Shown here: piece by piece, positions 53,733 through 61,584 of the stretch
Position numbering within the stretch: position 1 is the stretch's first letter
Layout of the letters: each line of letters opens with the position of its first letter
From: an uncultured Bacteroidia bacterium
Lineage (GTDB): Bacteria > Bacteroidota > Bacteroidia > Bacteroidales > UBA932
Assembly: GCA_902789395.1 (NCBI GenBank)
Contig: CADANY010000001.1
Span: 62,001-126,000, forward strand
Length of the DNA stretch: 64,000 nt
Reading direction: 5' to 3'
Notes under the pieces: generated by a model
Database searches by the model: none
Told to the model about the DNA's origin: nothing
What the model saw: the letters and a program-made list of their open reading frames with translations, nothing else
Position numbers and translations under genes: made by a program

Positions 53733-54498
53733 ATTTTTAGATATAACGGGCTTATCTCATTTTAAGGACAAGATAGATCAATCCCACGAGGCTACGCTGA
53801 ATACTGCTCTGGCCAATAAGGTAGGAAGCGAAACGATTGATTCCATCGTCGAACTCACACAAGCAGAATACGATGCCCTGACTACCAAAGACCCCGGAGT
53901 GATATATATCGTCACTGATCCTGACGGTGTTGAAGGAGATCCCGTTGGGATTCTCTCCGTTGAGCAGACTACCACTTCTACCGAGAGCGATGGGGTGAAT
54001 GTCGTCACCGTCACAAAGACGGATGGGACTACTTCTACTTTCCAAGTGAAGAACGGTAGCCAAGGTCTGCAAGGAAATTCCGGATACACAGGAGCGGCGG
54101 ACGAACTCGAAGTCGTCAATAACCTCACGGATGGTGGAGCTAGGGCTGCTTTGAGTGCGGAGCAAGGAGTGGTATTGCGGGGGGAAATCAATCAATTGCA
54201 GCAAGAAGTGGATGAGTTACTGCCGACAATTACGGAAGAGGGATTTGCCCTTGCCGATTATGCTCAAAACGTAGTAGTAAAGTACGATAGTGATGGGCTT
54301 GATGTCGCCAAATTTTCGGAACATTTTATAAATGCTCTCCTTTTATCCGGTGGTGGTGGCCCGGCAGCAACCAATTTCGCAAGAGTAACGGAAACGGGTT
54401 TTTTCATTGTGGACGAACAACTCAATGTCGGAATGTCCCTTTCAAATGACGGACTTGTTGCAAAAAACATATTCAAGGCAGAAATTGTTGAACAATAA
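53722..54498 (+). CDS. Fibre-associated protein with coiled-coil trimerisation motif
   Basis: 258 residues. N-terminus ANEFLDITGLSHFKDKIDQSHEA, VLTQ-like strands (VIYIVTDPDGVEGDPVGILSVEQTTTSTESDG), and LEVVNNLTDGGARAALSAEQGVVLRGEINQLQQEV, the 'TDGG..ALSAEQG..L..' trimerisation element that recurs at the start of the 58408 fibre. C-terminal ~60 residues are beta-strand rich (GGGGPAATNFARVTETGFFIVDEQLNVGMSL). It starts inside the homing endonuclease. Confidence 0.6.
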   Translation: MANEFLDITGLSHFKDKIDQSHEATLNTALANKVGSETIDSIVELTQAEYDALTTKDPGVIYIVTDPDGVEGDPVGILSVEQTTTSTESDGVNVVTVTKTDGTTSTFQVKNGSQGLQGNSGYTGAADELEVVNNLTDGGARAALSAEQGVVLRGEINQLQQEVDELLPTITEEGFALADYAQNVVVKYDSDGLDVAKFSEHFINALLLSGGGGPAATNFARVTETGFFIVDEQLNVGMSLSNDGLVAKNIFKAEIVEQ

Positions 54499-54512
54499 AA
54501 AATAGATAAAAT

Positions 54513-55505
54513 ATGGGTATAGCACTTATCGTTCCCGGAGTGAACTTTTCGGACGCAAATCTTGGAAAGGTCACACTCCAAGAAATCATTCCGCTCACTT
54601 CTCTTTCCATCGTTGGGAGTGGTGAAATCTATGCAGCAGAGACATACACCGTTGCGTACGCACCTGCGAACACTACGCAGAGGGGCATCGTATGGTCTAT
54701 CGTTTCGGGCGGAACCCATGCAACGATAGATAGTTCCACGGGAGTTTTGACTCCGCTCGAATGGACGAGTTACGAATCCGTGACAATCCGGGCAACATCA
54801 ACCGAAAACAGTTCAATCTATGCCGAGAAAACTGTAACTGTGTATAATATGAAGTACGCAACGAAGTCTGCCCTCGTTGGTGACGGGTATTCAAGAATCA
54901 ACACGGGTTATATCGTAAAGCAAACGAGTAAGATTTCCTTCGATTTTTCCCTTGCGACACTTGACGATATCCCGGAATATCTCACACTATGGGGTGCGTA
55001 TAATGGTGAAAGTCAACCCGTTACAAGGCATCTTCTTGCCAAGAATTTGGGATGGAAACAAGATGTTCGATTCGGTTCTTCTGCGACAACATCAAGTAAT
55101 GGTACGAATGCAAAATGCAACACGCTCCCGACTGTTTTGACAAGAACAAAGATTATCATAGGAGACGATAATTTTTCACAAACACCGCAAGACGGGACAT
55201 TTACTAAAACTTATTCTTCCCCGCATTTTACTGCACCCACCGCCCCGTTGTTTATTTTCGCTGGCGCATTGTCTTCGACACAAACGAAGTCGGCTGCACC
55301 ACTCAACCTGTATGGTTTCCAAATCCACGAAGGAGAAACACTTGTGATGGACTTCGTTCCCTGTACCCTTTTGACGAACATTTCTGCAAGTGATTCCTGG
55401 GACGCACAACCGCACAATGCCGGAGAGAACGGACTTTGGGAGCTGGTCGGCAATAAGTTCTACGGAGATGTAGATTTGCGAGGAGCATTTACCGTTATCG
55501 CTTAA
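54513..55505 (+). CDS. Fibre-tip/adhesion protein with BIG2-like and LamG-like domains
   Basis: 330 residues. Residues ~30-115 form a bacterial Ig-like group 2 domain (SIVGSGEIYAAETYTVAYAPANTTQRGIVWSI ... GVLTPLEWTSYESVTIRATS). The rest resembles a concanavalin/LamG-type jelly roll (YSRINTGYIVKQTSKISFDFSLA ... FGLQ-like GFQIHEGETLVMDFVPCT). No signal peptide, consistent with a virion protein. Probably glycan binding on the host capsule. Confidence 0.65.
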   Translation: MGIALIVPGVNFSDANLGKVTLQEIIPLTSLSIVGSGEIYAAETYTVAYAPANTTQRGIVWSIVSGGTHATIDSSTGVLTPLEWTSYESVTIRATSTENSSIYAEKTVTVYNMKYATKSALVGDGYSRINTGYIVKQTSKISFDFSLATLDDIPEYLTLWGAYNGESQPVTRHLLAKNLGWKQDVRFGSSATTSSNGTNAKCNTLPTVLTRTKIIIGDDNFSQTPQDGTFTKTYSSPHFTAPTAPLFIFAGALSSTQTKSAAPLNLYGFQIHEGETLVMDFVPCTLLTNISASDSWDAQPHNAGENGLWELVGNKFYGDVDLRGAFTVIA

Positions 55506-55516
55506 AGTTTCGGAAA

Positions 55517-56959
55517 ATGATAGTACAGTACAAAGACGGGAACGATAACCCCGTATATCTGAGGACTTCCACGATGGCCGTCATTGACGGAAACGGAAGG
55601 ACACTTGAAGAAATCCTTGCAGGTGTCGGGTCGGGGACAACCCGGAGGGCGATGGATTTCGGCCTTCCCACCGATGTGCCGAAGGTGAACATCGTTTCGG
55701 AATTGCTCACCCCGGACGCAACCAACAATACAGTTTCTCCTCTTACCTACACTACCAACCCATACGCGGAAGGAGAACCGGTTGGCAGTGTGGACACAGA
55801 TGATGTAATTCTTGAATTTACATCGCAGTCAATCAACTTCACGGACAGGATAGAAATCAACTATCAAGGTAAAACCTCGCTTGCCGATGCACAAAAGAAT
55901 TTCGGCATTGACACGGCCAACAAGCACAAGTTCGGTAAGTGGATGGAGTTCGATTCGTTCCACCTCAAGGCATTTTATGAGGATTTCCTTAAGTGTCGGG
56001 ATTGGGTCTGCAATCAAATTTTGGAACAGATTTACATGACACGCAAGGTAACGGAGGAAAGGCCGTTCTTGTTCCATAACGATTTCGGAAACAAATATAA
56101 GGGTTTCTTCGGCAGTAACGCATTGTGTCGGGTGGACGGTTTCCCTTTCGAACTTTATATCAATGATGTCTATTGGGGGTTATATGTGTGGCGACTGAAG
56201 AAACATCGCAACAATTATCTATTTGACAAGAGCGATACCAATCATATCTTTCTTGACGCGCAGAACTGGTTCTCCAATAATGGCTCATTCTCTTGGACTG
56301 GGGTGGAAATCCGAAATCCGAAATCTGATAGCGGGAACACGTCCTTCCCGGAGTGCGCAGAACCGAATGATGGCCCGGTCAAGACCGCCATCGTGAATTG
56401 GGAGACCGCCCTGTGGAGTGTCACCGCATCAACTCCGAAATCCACCATCGAAGGATTGCTGAATATGCAGGACTTCATAGATTGCTATCTTATGATGTAT
56501 GTCTGCAATGTGTGGGATTCGTGGTCGCGGAACACCCTTTACGGGACTTGGGACGGGATTCATTTCTCGCCTATGGTGTACGATATGAACAACTCCTTCA
56601 ACGGATTCGGAGGAAAGACTTCTGGGATTTACACCCCGTATTATTCCCCAACGAGCAACACCTATAACCAAAAGGCCCGTTCTATGCCGTGGTTTGTCGC
56701 ACTTGAAAGCATCTATGCGGATGACATCAAGGCCCGTTACAAGGAGTTGCAGTCCCTCGGTGTGTTTACCCCGGAGAACATCATCGGTCTGTTCGATGAA
56801 TGGGCGAAGTGGGTAGGATTCGATGCCTACGGCAGACACGCAAAGAGGTGGCCTAATTGCCCGTCCTATGTGGGGAATAACCGGGACATTGATTCTATCG
56901 CCAACATCGCTGATTGGGTGACGCAGAGAATTGCCTATATGGATTCCGTGATGGCGTAA
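55517..56959 (+). CDS. CotH-kinase-like protein in the fibre module
   Basis: 480 residues. N-terminal ~45 residues resemble a fibre docking peptide (VQYKDGNDNPVYLRTSTMAVIDGNGRTLEEIL). Residues ~90-470 look like a CotH kinase domain: KFGKWMEFDSFHLKAFYEDFLKCRDWVCNQILEQIY, a glycine-turn strand FPFELYINDVYWGLYVWR (compare CotH ...LYINGEYWGLY), MQDFIDCYLMMYVCNVWDSWSRN with Asp334, and FSPMVYDMNNSF with Asp356, the two acidic positions conserved in CotH enzymes for metal and catalysis. CotH proteins are atypical kinases known from spore coats and cellulosomal/outer surfaces; a phage version could modify host surface or virion proteins. Similarity is by motif, so some caution is due. Confidence 0.6.
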   Translation: MIVQYKDGNDNPVYLRTSTMAVIDGNGRTLEEILAGVGSGTTRRAMDFGLPTDVPKVNIVSELLTPDATNNTVSPLTYTTNPYAEGEPVGSVDTDDVILEFTSQSINFTDRIEINYQGKTSLADAQKNFGIDTANKHKFGKWMEFDSFHLKAFYEDFLKCRDWVCNQILEQIYMTRKVTEERPFLFHNDFGNKYKGFFGSNALCRVDGFPFELYINDVYWGLYVWRLKKHRNNYLFDKSDTNHIFLDAQNWFSNNGSFSWTGVEIRNPKSDSGNTSFPECAEPNDGPVKTAIVNWETALWSVTASTPKSTIEGLLNMQDFIDCYLMMYVCNVWDSWSRNTLYGTWDGIHFSPMVYDMNNSFNGFGGKTSGIYTPYYSPTSNTYNQKARSMPWFVALESIYADDIKARYKELQSLGVFTPENIIGLFDEWAKWVGFDAYGRHAKRWPNCPSYVGNNRDIDSIANIADWVTQRIAYMDSVMA

Positions 56960-57038
56960 TTCAATCACTTTTAGGCATAACTGACTGAATTAACACCAAG
57001 TTTGCAGATTCAAGGGAAATACGTAAAAACAAAAAGAT

Positions 57039-57551
57039 ATGTCAAAGAAAATCTACATAGGCTCGACCCAGATTGCCGGCCTTTTGGGCAAATCCGCCTA
57101 CCAGTCCTGGCTCGATGCTGGACATACCGGGACGGAGAGTGACTTTTTGGAATGGCTCAAAGGAGTTGGATTCCAGAGTGTGTCTTCTCAGCAGGACGGT
57201 ACGATCGTTATTACTCTGACTTCTGGAGATACAGTGACGATTGATCTTAATCATGTCCATCCGCAGTATCTCAGCAAAGCGGCGGAGACGACGCAGCCAT
57301 CCGGAGGGTTTCTTCCCGATGTGGTCTACAAACTTGGAACGATCAGCGGGGCGGCGACCTTTGCCCTTGCAAATCCGGTTGTCGGAAACATCAACCATTA
57401 CTTCTGGACATTCGACACGGATACTACCGCTCCGACTGTCACATGGCCTTCCGGAATCACCTGGGCAGATGGAACGGGTCCGACCGTTGCAGCCAGCAAG
57501 CATTATGAAATCAGCATCCTTGACGGGATTGCGGCATTTACGGAGGTATAG
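57039..57551 (+). CDS. Fibre receptor-binding protein, short
   Basis: 170 residues. SAYQSWLDAGHTGTESDFLEWLKGVGF is the YxxWLxxG...DFLxWLxG module common in phage fibres and tail proteins; the C-terminal half is a beta domain (HYFWTFDTDTTAPTVTWPSGITWADGTGP). It starts 79 bp after the CotH-like gene; the gap holds CAAGTTTG, a possible weak -7 element. Role: trimer-forming fibre segment. Confidence 0.6.
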   Translation: MSKKIYIGSTQIAGLLGKSAYQSWLDAGHTGTESDFLEWLKGVGFQSVSSQQDGTIVITLTSGDTVTIDLNHVHPQYLSKAAETTQPSGGFLPDVVYKLGTISGAATFALANPVVGNINHYFWTFDTDTTAPTVTWPSGITWADGTGPTVAASKHYEISILDGIAAFTEV

Positions 57552-57553
57552 GT

Positions 57554-58405
57554 ATGAGCCTGATTTTACGACGAAATATACTCTTAGCTCAAGGAGAAGT
57601 AACGCCACCAACACCTCCCGTTGAAACTCCTATTCTCACACTATCCGGGCTGTTTTCCTCCAAGTCTTGCGGAGGAGCTATGAACGGAAGCTCGCCGTAT
57701 AAGTGGTTCAGCAGTACGACTTATTACGGGACGATTATAGATTTACAAGGGTATAATCTGACCAAGGCTGTATTTACACGGGGTTCATCCGCGAGTTTAT
57801 TCAGATATGCCTTTTTGACTTCGGGCACTTTTACGGCTAATGCCGTTCCGAGTTTTTGTAGCGGAACATCTCTTGTCACAAATAACACAGACGAGACACT
57901 TGAGGTTAACATTCCTTCTGATGCGAAGTATTTGTACGTTTACACGTACTCGAATGGAAATGATGTCTCTCCGACAATAGATTTGTATGGTTCATTACCG
58001 GAATATGACATGAAAAATCTACCGGCATCTCTGTTCACAGCAAATATGACGATTTCGACCACCGGGGCTATCATCTCCGGTGTAAATAATGCACCGGAGA
58101 TATGTTGCAGTGACTATCTTCCTGTTAGGGAATATTCCTATAATAAAGAAATGCAGTTCAAGGCAAACAGCTATCCACAAGGTGTTTATTACTACTTCAT
58201 TAATGTTGCAGAATATACAACAAGCAAGGTTTTTATTAAGAGGAACTCTTATGAAGTTGTTCCTTTTACACAGAAACTTTCTCCGGAATGCGGCTTTGTA
58301 CGTATTATGGTTGTTTGTAAAGACCAAAATCAGGATGGAATAACTATTAACTCCGTTCTTTTCGATAACGATAATATTCAGGTTAAGGGGACCGATATTT
58401 CTTAA
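57554..58405 (+). CDS. Receptor-binding beta protein (one copy of a domain repeated in the next gene)
   Basis: 283 residues. After a proline-rich linker (QGEVTPPTPPVETP), residues ~40-155 form a beta module (IDLQGYNLTKAVFTRGSSASLFRYAFLTSGTF ... VNIPSDAKYLYVYTYSNG) that recurs twice in the 58408 gene. The C-terminal ~110 residues are a second beta domain (YYYFINVAEYTTSKVFIKRNSYEVVPF). It starts 2 bp after the preceding stop, so translational coupling is likely. Carbohydrate recognition on the host is inferred. Confidence 0.6.
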   Translation: MSLILRRNILLAQGEVTPPTPPVETPILTLSGLFSSKSCGGAMNGSSPYKWFSSTTYYGTIIDLQGYNLTKAVFTRGSSASLFRYAFLTSGTFTANAVPSFCSGTSLVTNNTDETLEVNIPSDAKYLYVYTYSNGNDVSPTIDLYGSLPEYDMKNLPASLFTANMTISTTGAIISGVNNAPEICCSDYLPVREYSYNKEMQFKANSYPQGVYYYFINVAEYTTSKVFIKRNSYEVVPFTQKLSPECGFVRIMVVCKDQNQDGITINSVLFDNDNIQVKGTDIS

Positions 58406-58407
58406 TT

Positions 58408-60561
58408 ATGGCAAATTCAACAGTATATCCTTACGGTACTAACGGCGAACTTCCGTCGAGCATCGGACTTATTAATGACCTTGTAACGGGAGGCTCTGAT
58501 AAGGCTTTAACGGCAGAGCAGGGTAAGGTGCTTAATAAAAAAATATCGCTTGTAGAAAAACATCTCGATGTATCCCAACTGTTGCCTATAGGCGGATATA
58601 TTTTTACGAATGGGAAGTTTAACGTAAGTGATACTTACATTGGTGTTGTCTTGAGTGTATCAGATCTTGTTGGGAAAACTATTATTCTTCGAAACGAGAC
58701 TGAAAAATTAATAAGGTATGCCTTCATTACAGGACTTTCAACAACTGAAAATAATTTTTGTCCCAATTCAGAGTTGATTTCTTTGCCAAATTCTTTGGGG
58801 ACAACAGCGATTGTTCCAAGTGGATGCATATACCTCTATATTTATCAGTTCAACGGAGCAACAAATCTTCTTCCAGACTATGTATCAGTGCTTTGTAAAA
58901 CGGAAGATACGGCTGAGAAAATTGCTAATATCGATCATATTGCAAAGAAGGTTGGTAACGAAAATCTTCCTGATTATACCGTTGTCTCAACAATAGATAT
59001 TAGCGGAATATTATCGGGTGGCGGGTATATCTTGAATGATGGTACTTGGCATAGTAGTATTGGGGGGACCCAGTATTATGGTGGTTTTATTAGTGGGTCG
59101 GCTTATAGGGGGAAGAAAATTAAAGTAACATCAAATGAGAATAATGATTTTATAAGAATAGGTTTTGCAGCAGAAGATAGAAGCAATTCTCCCAGCAACA
59201 AAAGTACATCATATTCTATTCTTTGTCGTGGTACATCTCTTATTGCGAACAACGATGGTTATATCATAGCGGATGTGCCAATGGACTGTAGTTATATCTA
59301 TATGATGCTTGTCTCGAATTACAAAGATGTAAAGCCATCCAAAATTGAAGTAATAACAGAAACTCCGATTACAAAAATTCTCAAGGACAATTCGGAGAAG
59401 AACTCGTCCCTGTTACGCGAGAATTATGACACCGCGAGGATTTTCAGTTATTATTTCCCTGGGATGACATCTTCCCCTACCCTGTCCGGTCTGGGAGATG
59501 CAACGATTACCTCATCCGGATTATCGCTTCCCGTCGGGATGAATTATCATATTTGCCACCAAAAGGTATTTGTTTTTGACAATGAAAAAATAAGTCTTGA
59601 AATAACGGCAACTTTATCTGACAAAGTGTTGTTTTATTCTGCACCAGCCTCTGATGGAGTCCCGACAAACGGGCAAACAGAATCATATATTTTATTTGAT
59701 TTCACTGCCGGACGGGTATCAATATACCAATCGGAAACCACTAACACCTCAGCAGGTGAGGGAATAGAGTTAGTCGGTATCTCTTTTGCATCATCCGCCG
59801 GAGATTATATACTAACAATAGGAAGAAAAAACCGCGCCCCTTTTGCTGAAATATTCAATAAGTCAACTCTTGAGTGTAGGTCTGTTTTTGTTGACGAAAA
59901 AGAATCAAAAGATGTAAATGTAGCCATAAGACCAGCCGGGTGGCTATATACCTATCCAGCTTTCTCGGTATTAGCCGGTGCCCCGATCTTCAAGCGTTTC
60001 ACTGGTGCAGTTCCTACTGACTTATTCATGCTTTTCCAGGGCGATTCTTATACGCAGGGATATGCTGGCCAATATATGGATTGTTGGGCAAAGAAAGCAT
60101 CGGATTATTTCGGAAACAGTCTGACTTGCGGGAGAAGTGGTGGCAAGTTATCTCATATAATAGAACAATATCACGACAGTATTAAGGGTAATGTAAAAAC
60201 AAAATATATGGTCATTTCAATTGGAATTAATGACATGAGTGCCCTTAGCACTGATTCCTTAATAGAGTCCTGGGCAAAGACATTATCTGATTATCTTGAC
60301 GAACTCGTCGCTGATGGCATCGTTCCAATAGTCAATCGTATCTGGCCCGAAGGATCTTCAACATCTGCGACTGCTCAAAAGGCAGAAAAAATGAACAATT
60401 ATATTCGGTCTTTCGGATATGACGGGGCAGACTTCGGGGCCGTAAGTGGCTACTCGAATAATACTGATTATTATACATCTGGGCATCTCTCTCGCTTGGG
60501 GAATTCATTGTCTTACAAAATCTTTATAGGAGAGCTATCCAACTATTTTATTAATAAATGA
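58408..60561 (+). CDS. Fibre with two repeated beta domains and a C-terminal SGNH-hydrolase-like domain
   Basis: 717 residues. N-terminal trimerisation element (LINDLVTGGSDKALTAEQGKVLNKKISLVEK), then two copies of the ~110-residue beta module also present in the gene at 57554 (first beginning GGYIFTNGKF, second GGYILNDGTW), a long beta region, and a C-terminal SGNH fold from ~residue 540: block I GDSYTQGY (Ser547), block II CGRSGG, block III GINDMS (Asn608), and YTSGHLSRLGN (His693). The usual acid three residues before that His is Thr690; Asp687 is the nearest acid. Likely de-acetylates or binds host capsular polysaccharide. The base composition is lower in G+C than the flanking genes, suggesting recent acquisition. 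Confidence 0.75.
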   Translation: MANSTVYPYGTNGELPSSIGLINDLVTGGSDKALTAEQGKVLNKKISLVEKHLDVSQLLPIGGYIFTNGKFNVSDTYIGVVLSVSDLVGKTIILRNETEKLIRYAFITGLSTTENNFCPNSELISLPNSLGTTAIVPSGCIYLYIYQFNGATNLLPDYVSVLCKTEDTAEKIANIDHIAKKVGNENLPDYTVVSTIDISGILSGGGYILNDGTWHSSIGGTQYYGGFISGSAYRGKKIKVTSNENNDFIRIGFAAEDRSNSPSNKSTSYSILCRGTSLIANNDGYIIADVPMDCSYIYMMLVSNYKDVKPSKIEVITETPITKILKDNSEKNSSLLRENYDTARIFSYYFPGMTSSPTLSGLGDATITSSGLSLPVGMNYHICHQKVFVFDNEKISLEITATLSDKVLFYSAPASDGVPTNGQTESYILFDFTAGRVSIYQSETTNTSAGEGIELVGISFASSAGDYILTIGRKNRAPFAEIFNKSTLECRSVFVDEKESKDVNVAIRPAGWLYTYPAFSVLAGAPIFKRFTGAVPTDLFMLFQGDSYTQGYAGQYMDCWAKKASDYFGNSLTCGRSGGKLSHIIEQYHDSIKGNVKTKYMVISIGINDMSALSTDSLIESWAKTLSDYLDELVADGIVPIVNRIWPEGSSTSATAQKAEKMNNYIRSFGYDGADFGAVSGYSNNTDYYTSGHLSRLGNSLSYKIFIGELSNYFINK

Positions 60562-60977
60562 TGCGCCACATTCTCACCATTATTCTCTACCTCTGGCAGT
60601 TACCCCAAAACTTGATTGGGTTAATCTTCTCTTTTCTTTGTTCTCCTGTGAAGCATACGATCAATCTTGGGAAGCACAGATGGACGGAGGCACAGTTGAA
60701 CTATACAAGCTGGATGGATATCGGAGGAAAGTTCCATTCCGGAGTCTGTCTTGGTAAGTATATCTTCCTCTGCGAACACCGTAACGACTATGACCTTACT
60801 GCAGAGAGGCACGAATACGGGCACTTCAGACAGTCAATGATTCTCGGGCCTCTCTATCTCATCGTCATCGGATTGCCCTCTCTCATTCATGCTACCTGGT
60901 GGAAACCTGGAAAGGGAGACTACTATTCGTTTTTCACTGAACGGTCAGCAGATAGACTCGGAGGGGTGAAGAGGTAG
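60558..60977 (+). CDS. Small membrane zincin-like protein
   Basis: 139 residues. HEYGH (His85-His89) is an HExxH zinc motif, preceded by YDLTAER and followed by a second membrane segment (MILGPLYLIVIGLPSLIH). Two hydrophobic helices flank the motif (LTIILYLWQLPQNLIGLIFSFL), so it is a membrane protein with the site near the membrane face. It overlaps the fibre by ATGA. Peptidase activity is inferred only from the motif; the family is common in Bacteroidetes phages and has no known role to me. Confidence 0.55.
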   Translation: MMRHILTIILYLWQLPQNLIGLIFSFLCSPVKHTINLGKHRWTEAQLNYTSWMDIGGKFHSGVCLGKYIFLCEHRNDYDLTAERHEYGHFRQSMILGPLYLIVIGLPSLIHATWWKPGKGDYYSFFTERSADRLGGVKR

Positions 60978-60988
60978 ATAAAACTAAA

Positions 60989-61154
60989 GGGTCCGACCGG
61001 AGCCGGACCCAGTTTCGCATTTCGTGAAACTTATAAAAAGCCTCCGGTGTCAGAAGGGACATCACTCACACCTGACAACACTTACGGCTACACCCGTAAC
61101 CGGAGGCTTAATTGCCTTCAGTGGGTGTGGCCGTTAAGGTGTATGTGAGTGATG
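60989..61154 (+). ncRNA. Highly structured non-coding segment, switch-like
   Basis: 196 bp lie between coding regions and most of it folds. GGGTCCG/CGGACCC hairpin (60989-61010); GTTTC/GAAAC hairpin (61012-61030); three-way junction with outer stem AAGCCTCCGGT/ACCGGAGGCTT (61038-61048/61099-61109) enclosing TGTCAG/CTGACA (61048-61053/61072-61077) and TTACGG/CCGTAA (61082-61087/61094-61099). A competing pairing joins CATCACTCACA (61060-61070) to TGTGAGTGATG (61144-61154), extended by 61082-61095 with 61123-61136. The second state frees or buries the region 20 nt before the ATG of the HTH gene at 61174. The ACCGGAG of the first hairpin loop also equals part of the junction's right arm. No known riboswitch family is recognised. 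Confidence 0.55.
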
Positions 61155-61173
61155 CAATGCAAATGTACAAAAT

Positions 61174-61485
61174 ATGAATCAAGAATCCAATTTTGCCAAG
61201 GAAATCGTGTTGTCTTTCCTTGAGTTTCTTCATTACAAGATCAAAAACGACAAGTTGACCCTTCCGGAAGCGGACCGAGTAGCGAGGACAATCGAGAAGG
61301 AGATCGGTCTTCGTGGAACAATAGGAGACTTTGCCGAATTCTATGGTCAATCCAAGAACAATGTCAAGGTCGTAATCAATCGATATCTTGTCGAGAAACC
61401 GGAACGGATAGTGACTTATCCTTTTTCTACTTTCAACAGATCTATCCCAAAGTCATGGAAGGACAAAAAGGATACGCATAAATAA
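61174..61485 (+). CDS. Small HTH DNA-binding protein
   Basis: 103 residues. Central helix-turn-helix RGTIGDFAEFYGQSKNNVKVVINRYLVEKP after an N-terminal helix bundle. Proteins with this DFAEFYGxSxxNVxxVI signature recur in Bacteroidales prophages and conjugative elements as presumed transcriptional regulators. It follows the structured region at 60989-61154 and precedes its own dyad/promoter region. Candidates: activator of the late box or regulator of the following operon; neither is shown. Confidence 0.7.
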   Translation: MNQESNFAKEIVLSFLEFLHYKIKNDKLTLPEADRVARTIEKEIGLRGTIGDFAEFYGQSKNNVKVVINRYLVEKPERIVTYPFSTFNRSIPKSWKDKKDTHK

Positions 61486-61500
61486 CTATAGATAAGCATA

Positions 61501-61553
61501 TTAAGAGAAAGATGTAACTTCTTTCTTAAGGCTCTTTCAAGAACCGATCTTTG
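61501..61553 (+). promoter_or_regulatory. Promoter with dyad operator before the glycine-rich gene
   Basis: Inverted repeat TTAAGAGAAAGA / TCTTTCTTAA (61501-61512, 61520-61529) lies 16 bp upstream of a -7-like GATCTTTG (61546-61553). ATG at 61585. It does not contain the late box, so this operon is likely controlled separately, perhaps by the adjacent HTH protein. Confidence 0.55.
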
Positions 61554-61584
61554 TGCCATAGTAATACTTAAAACATCTATTATT

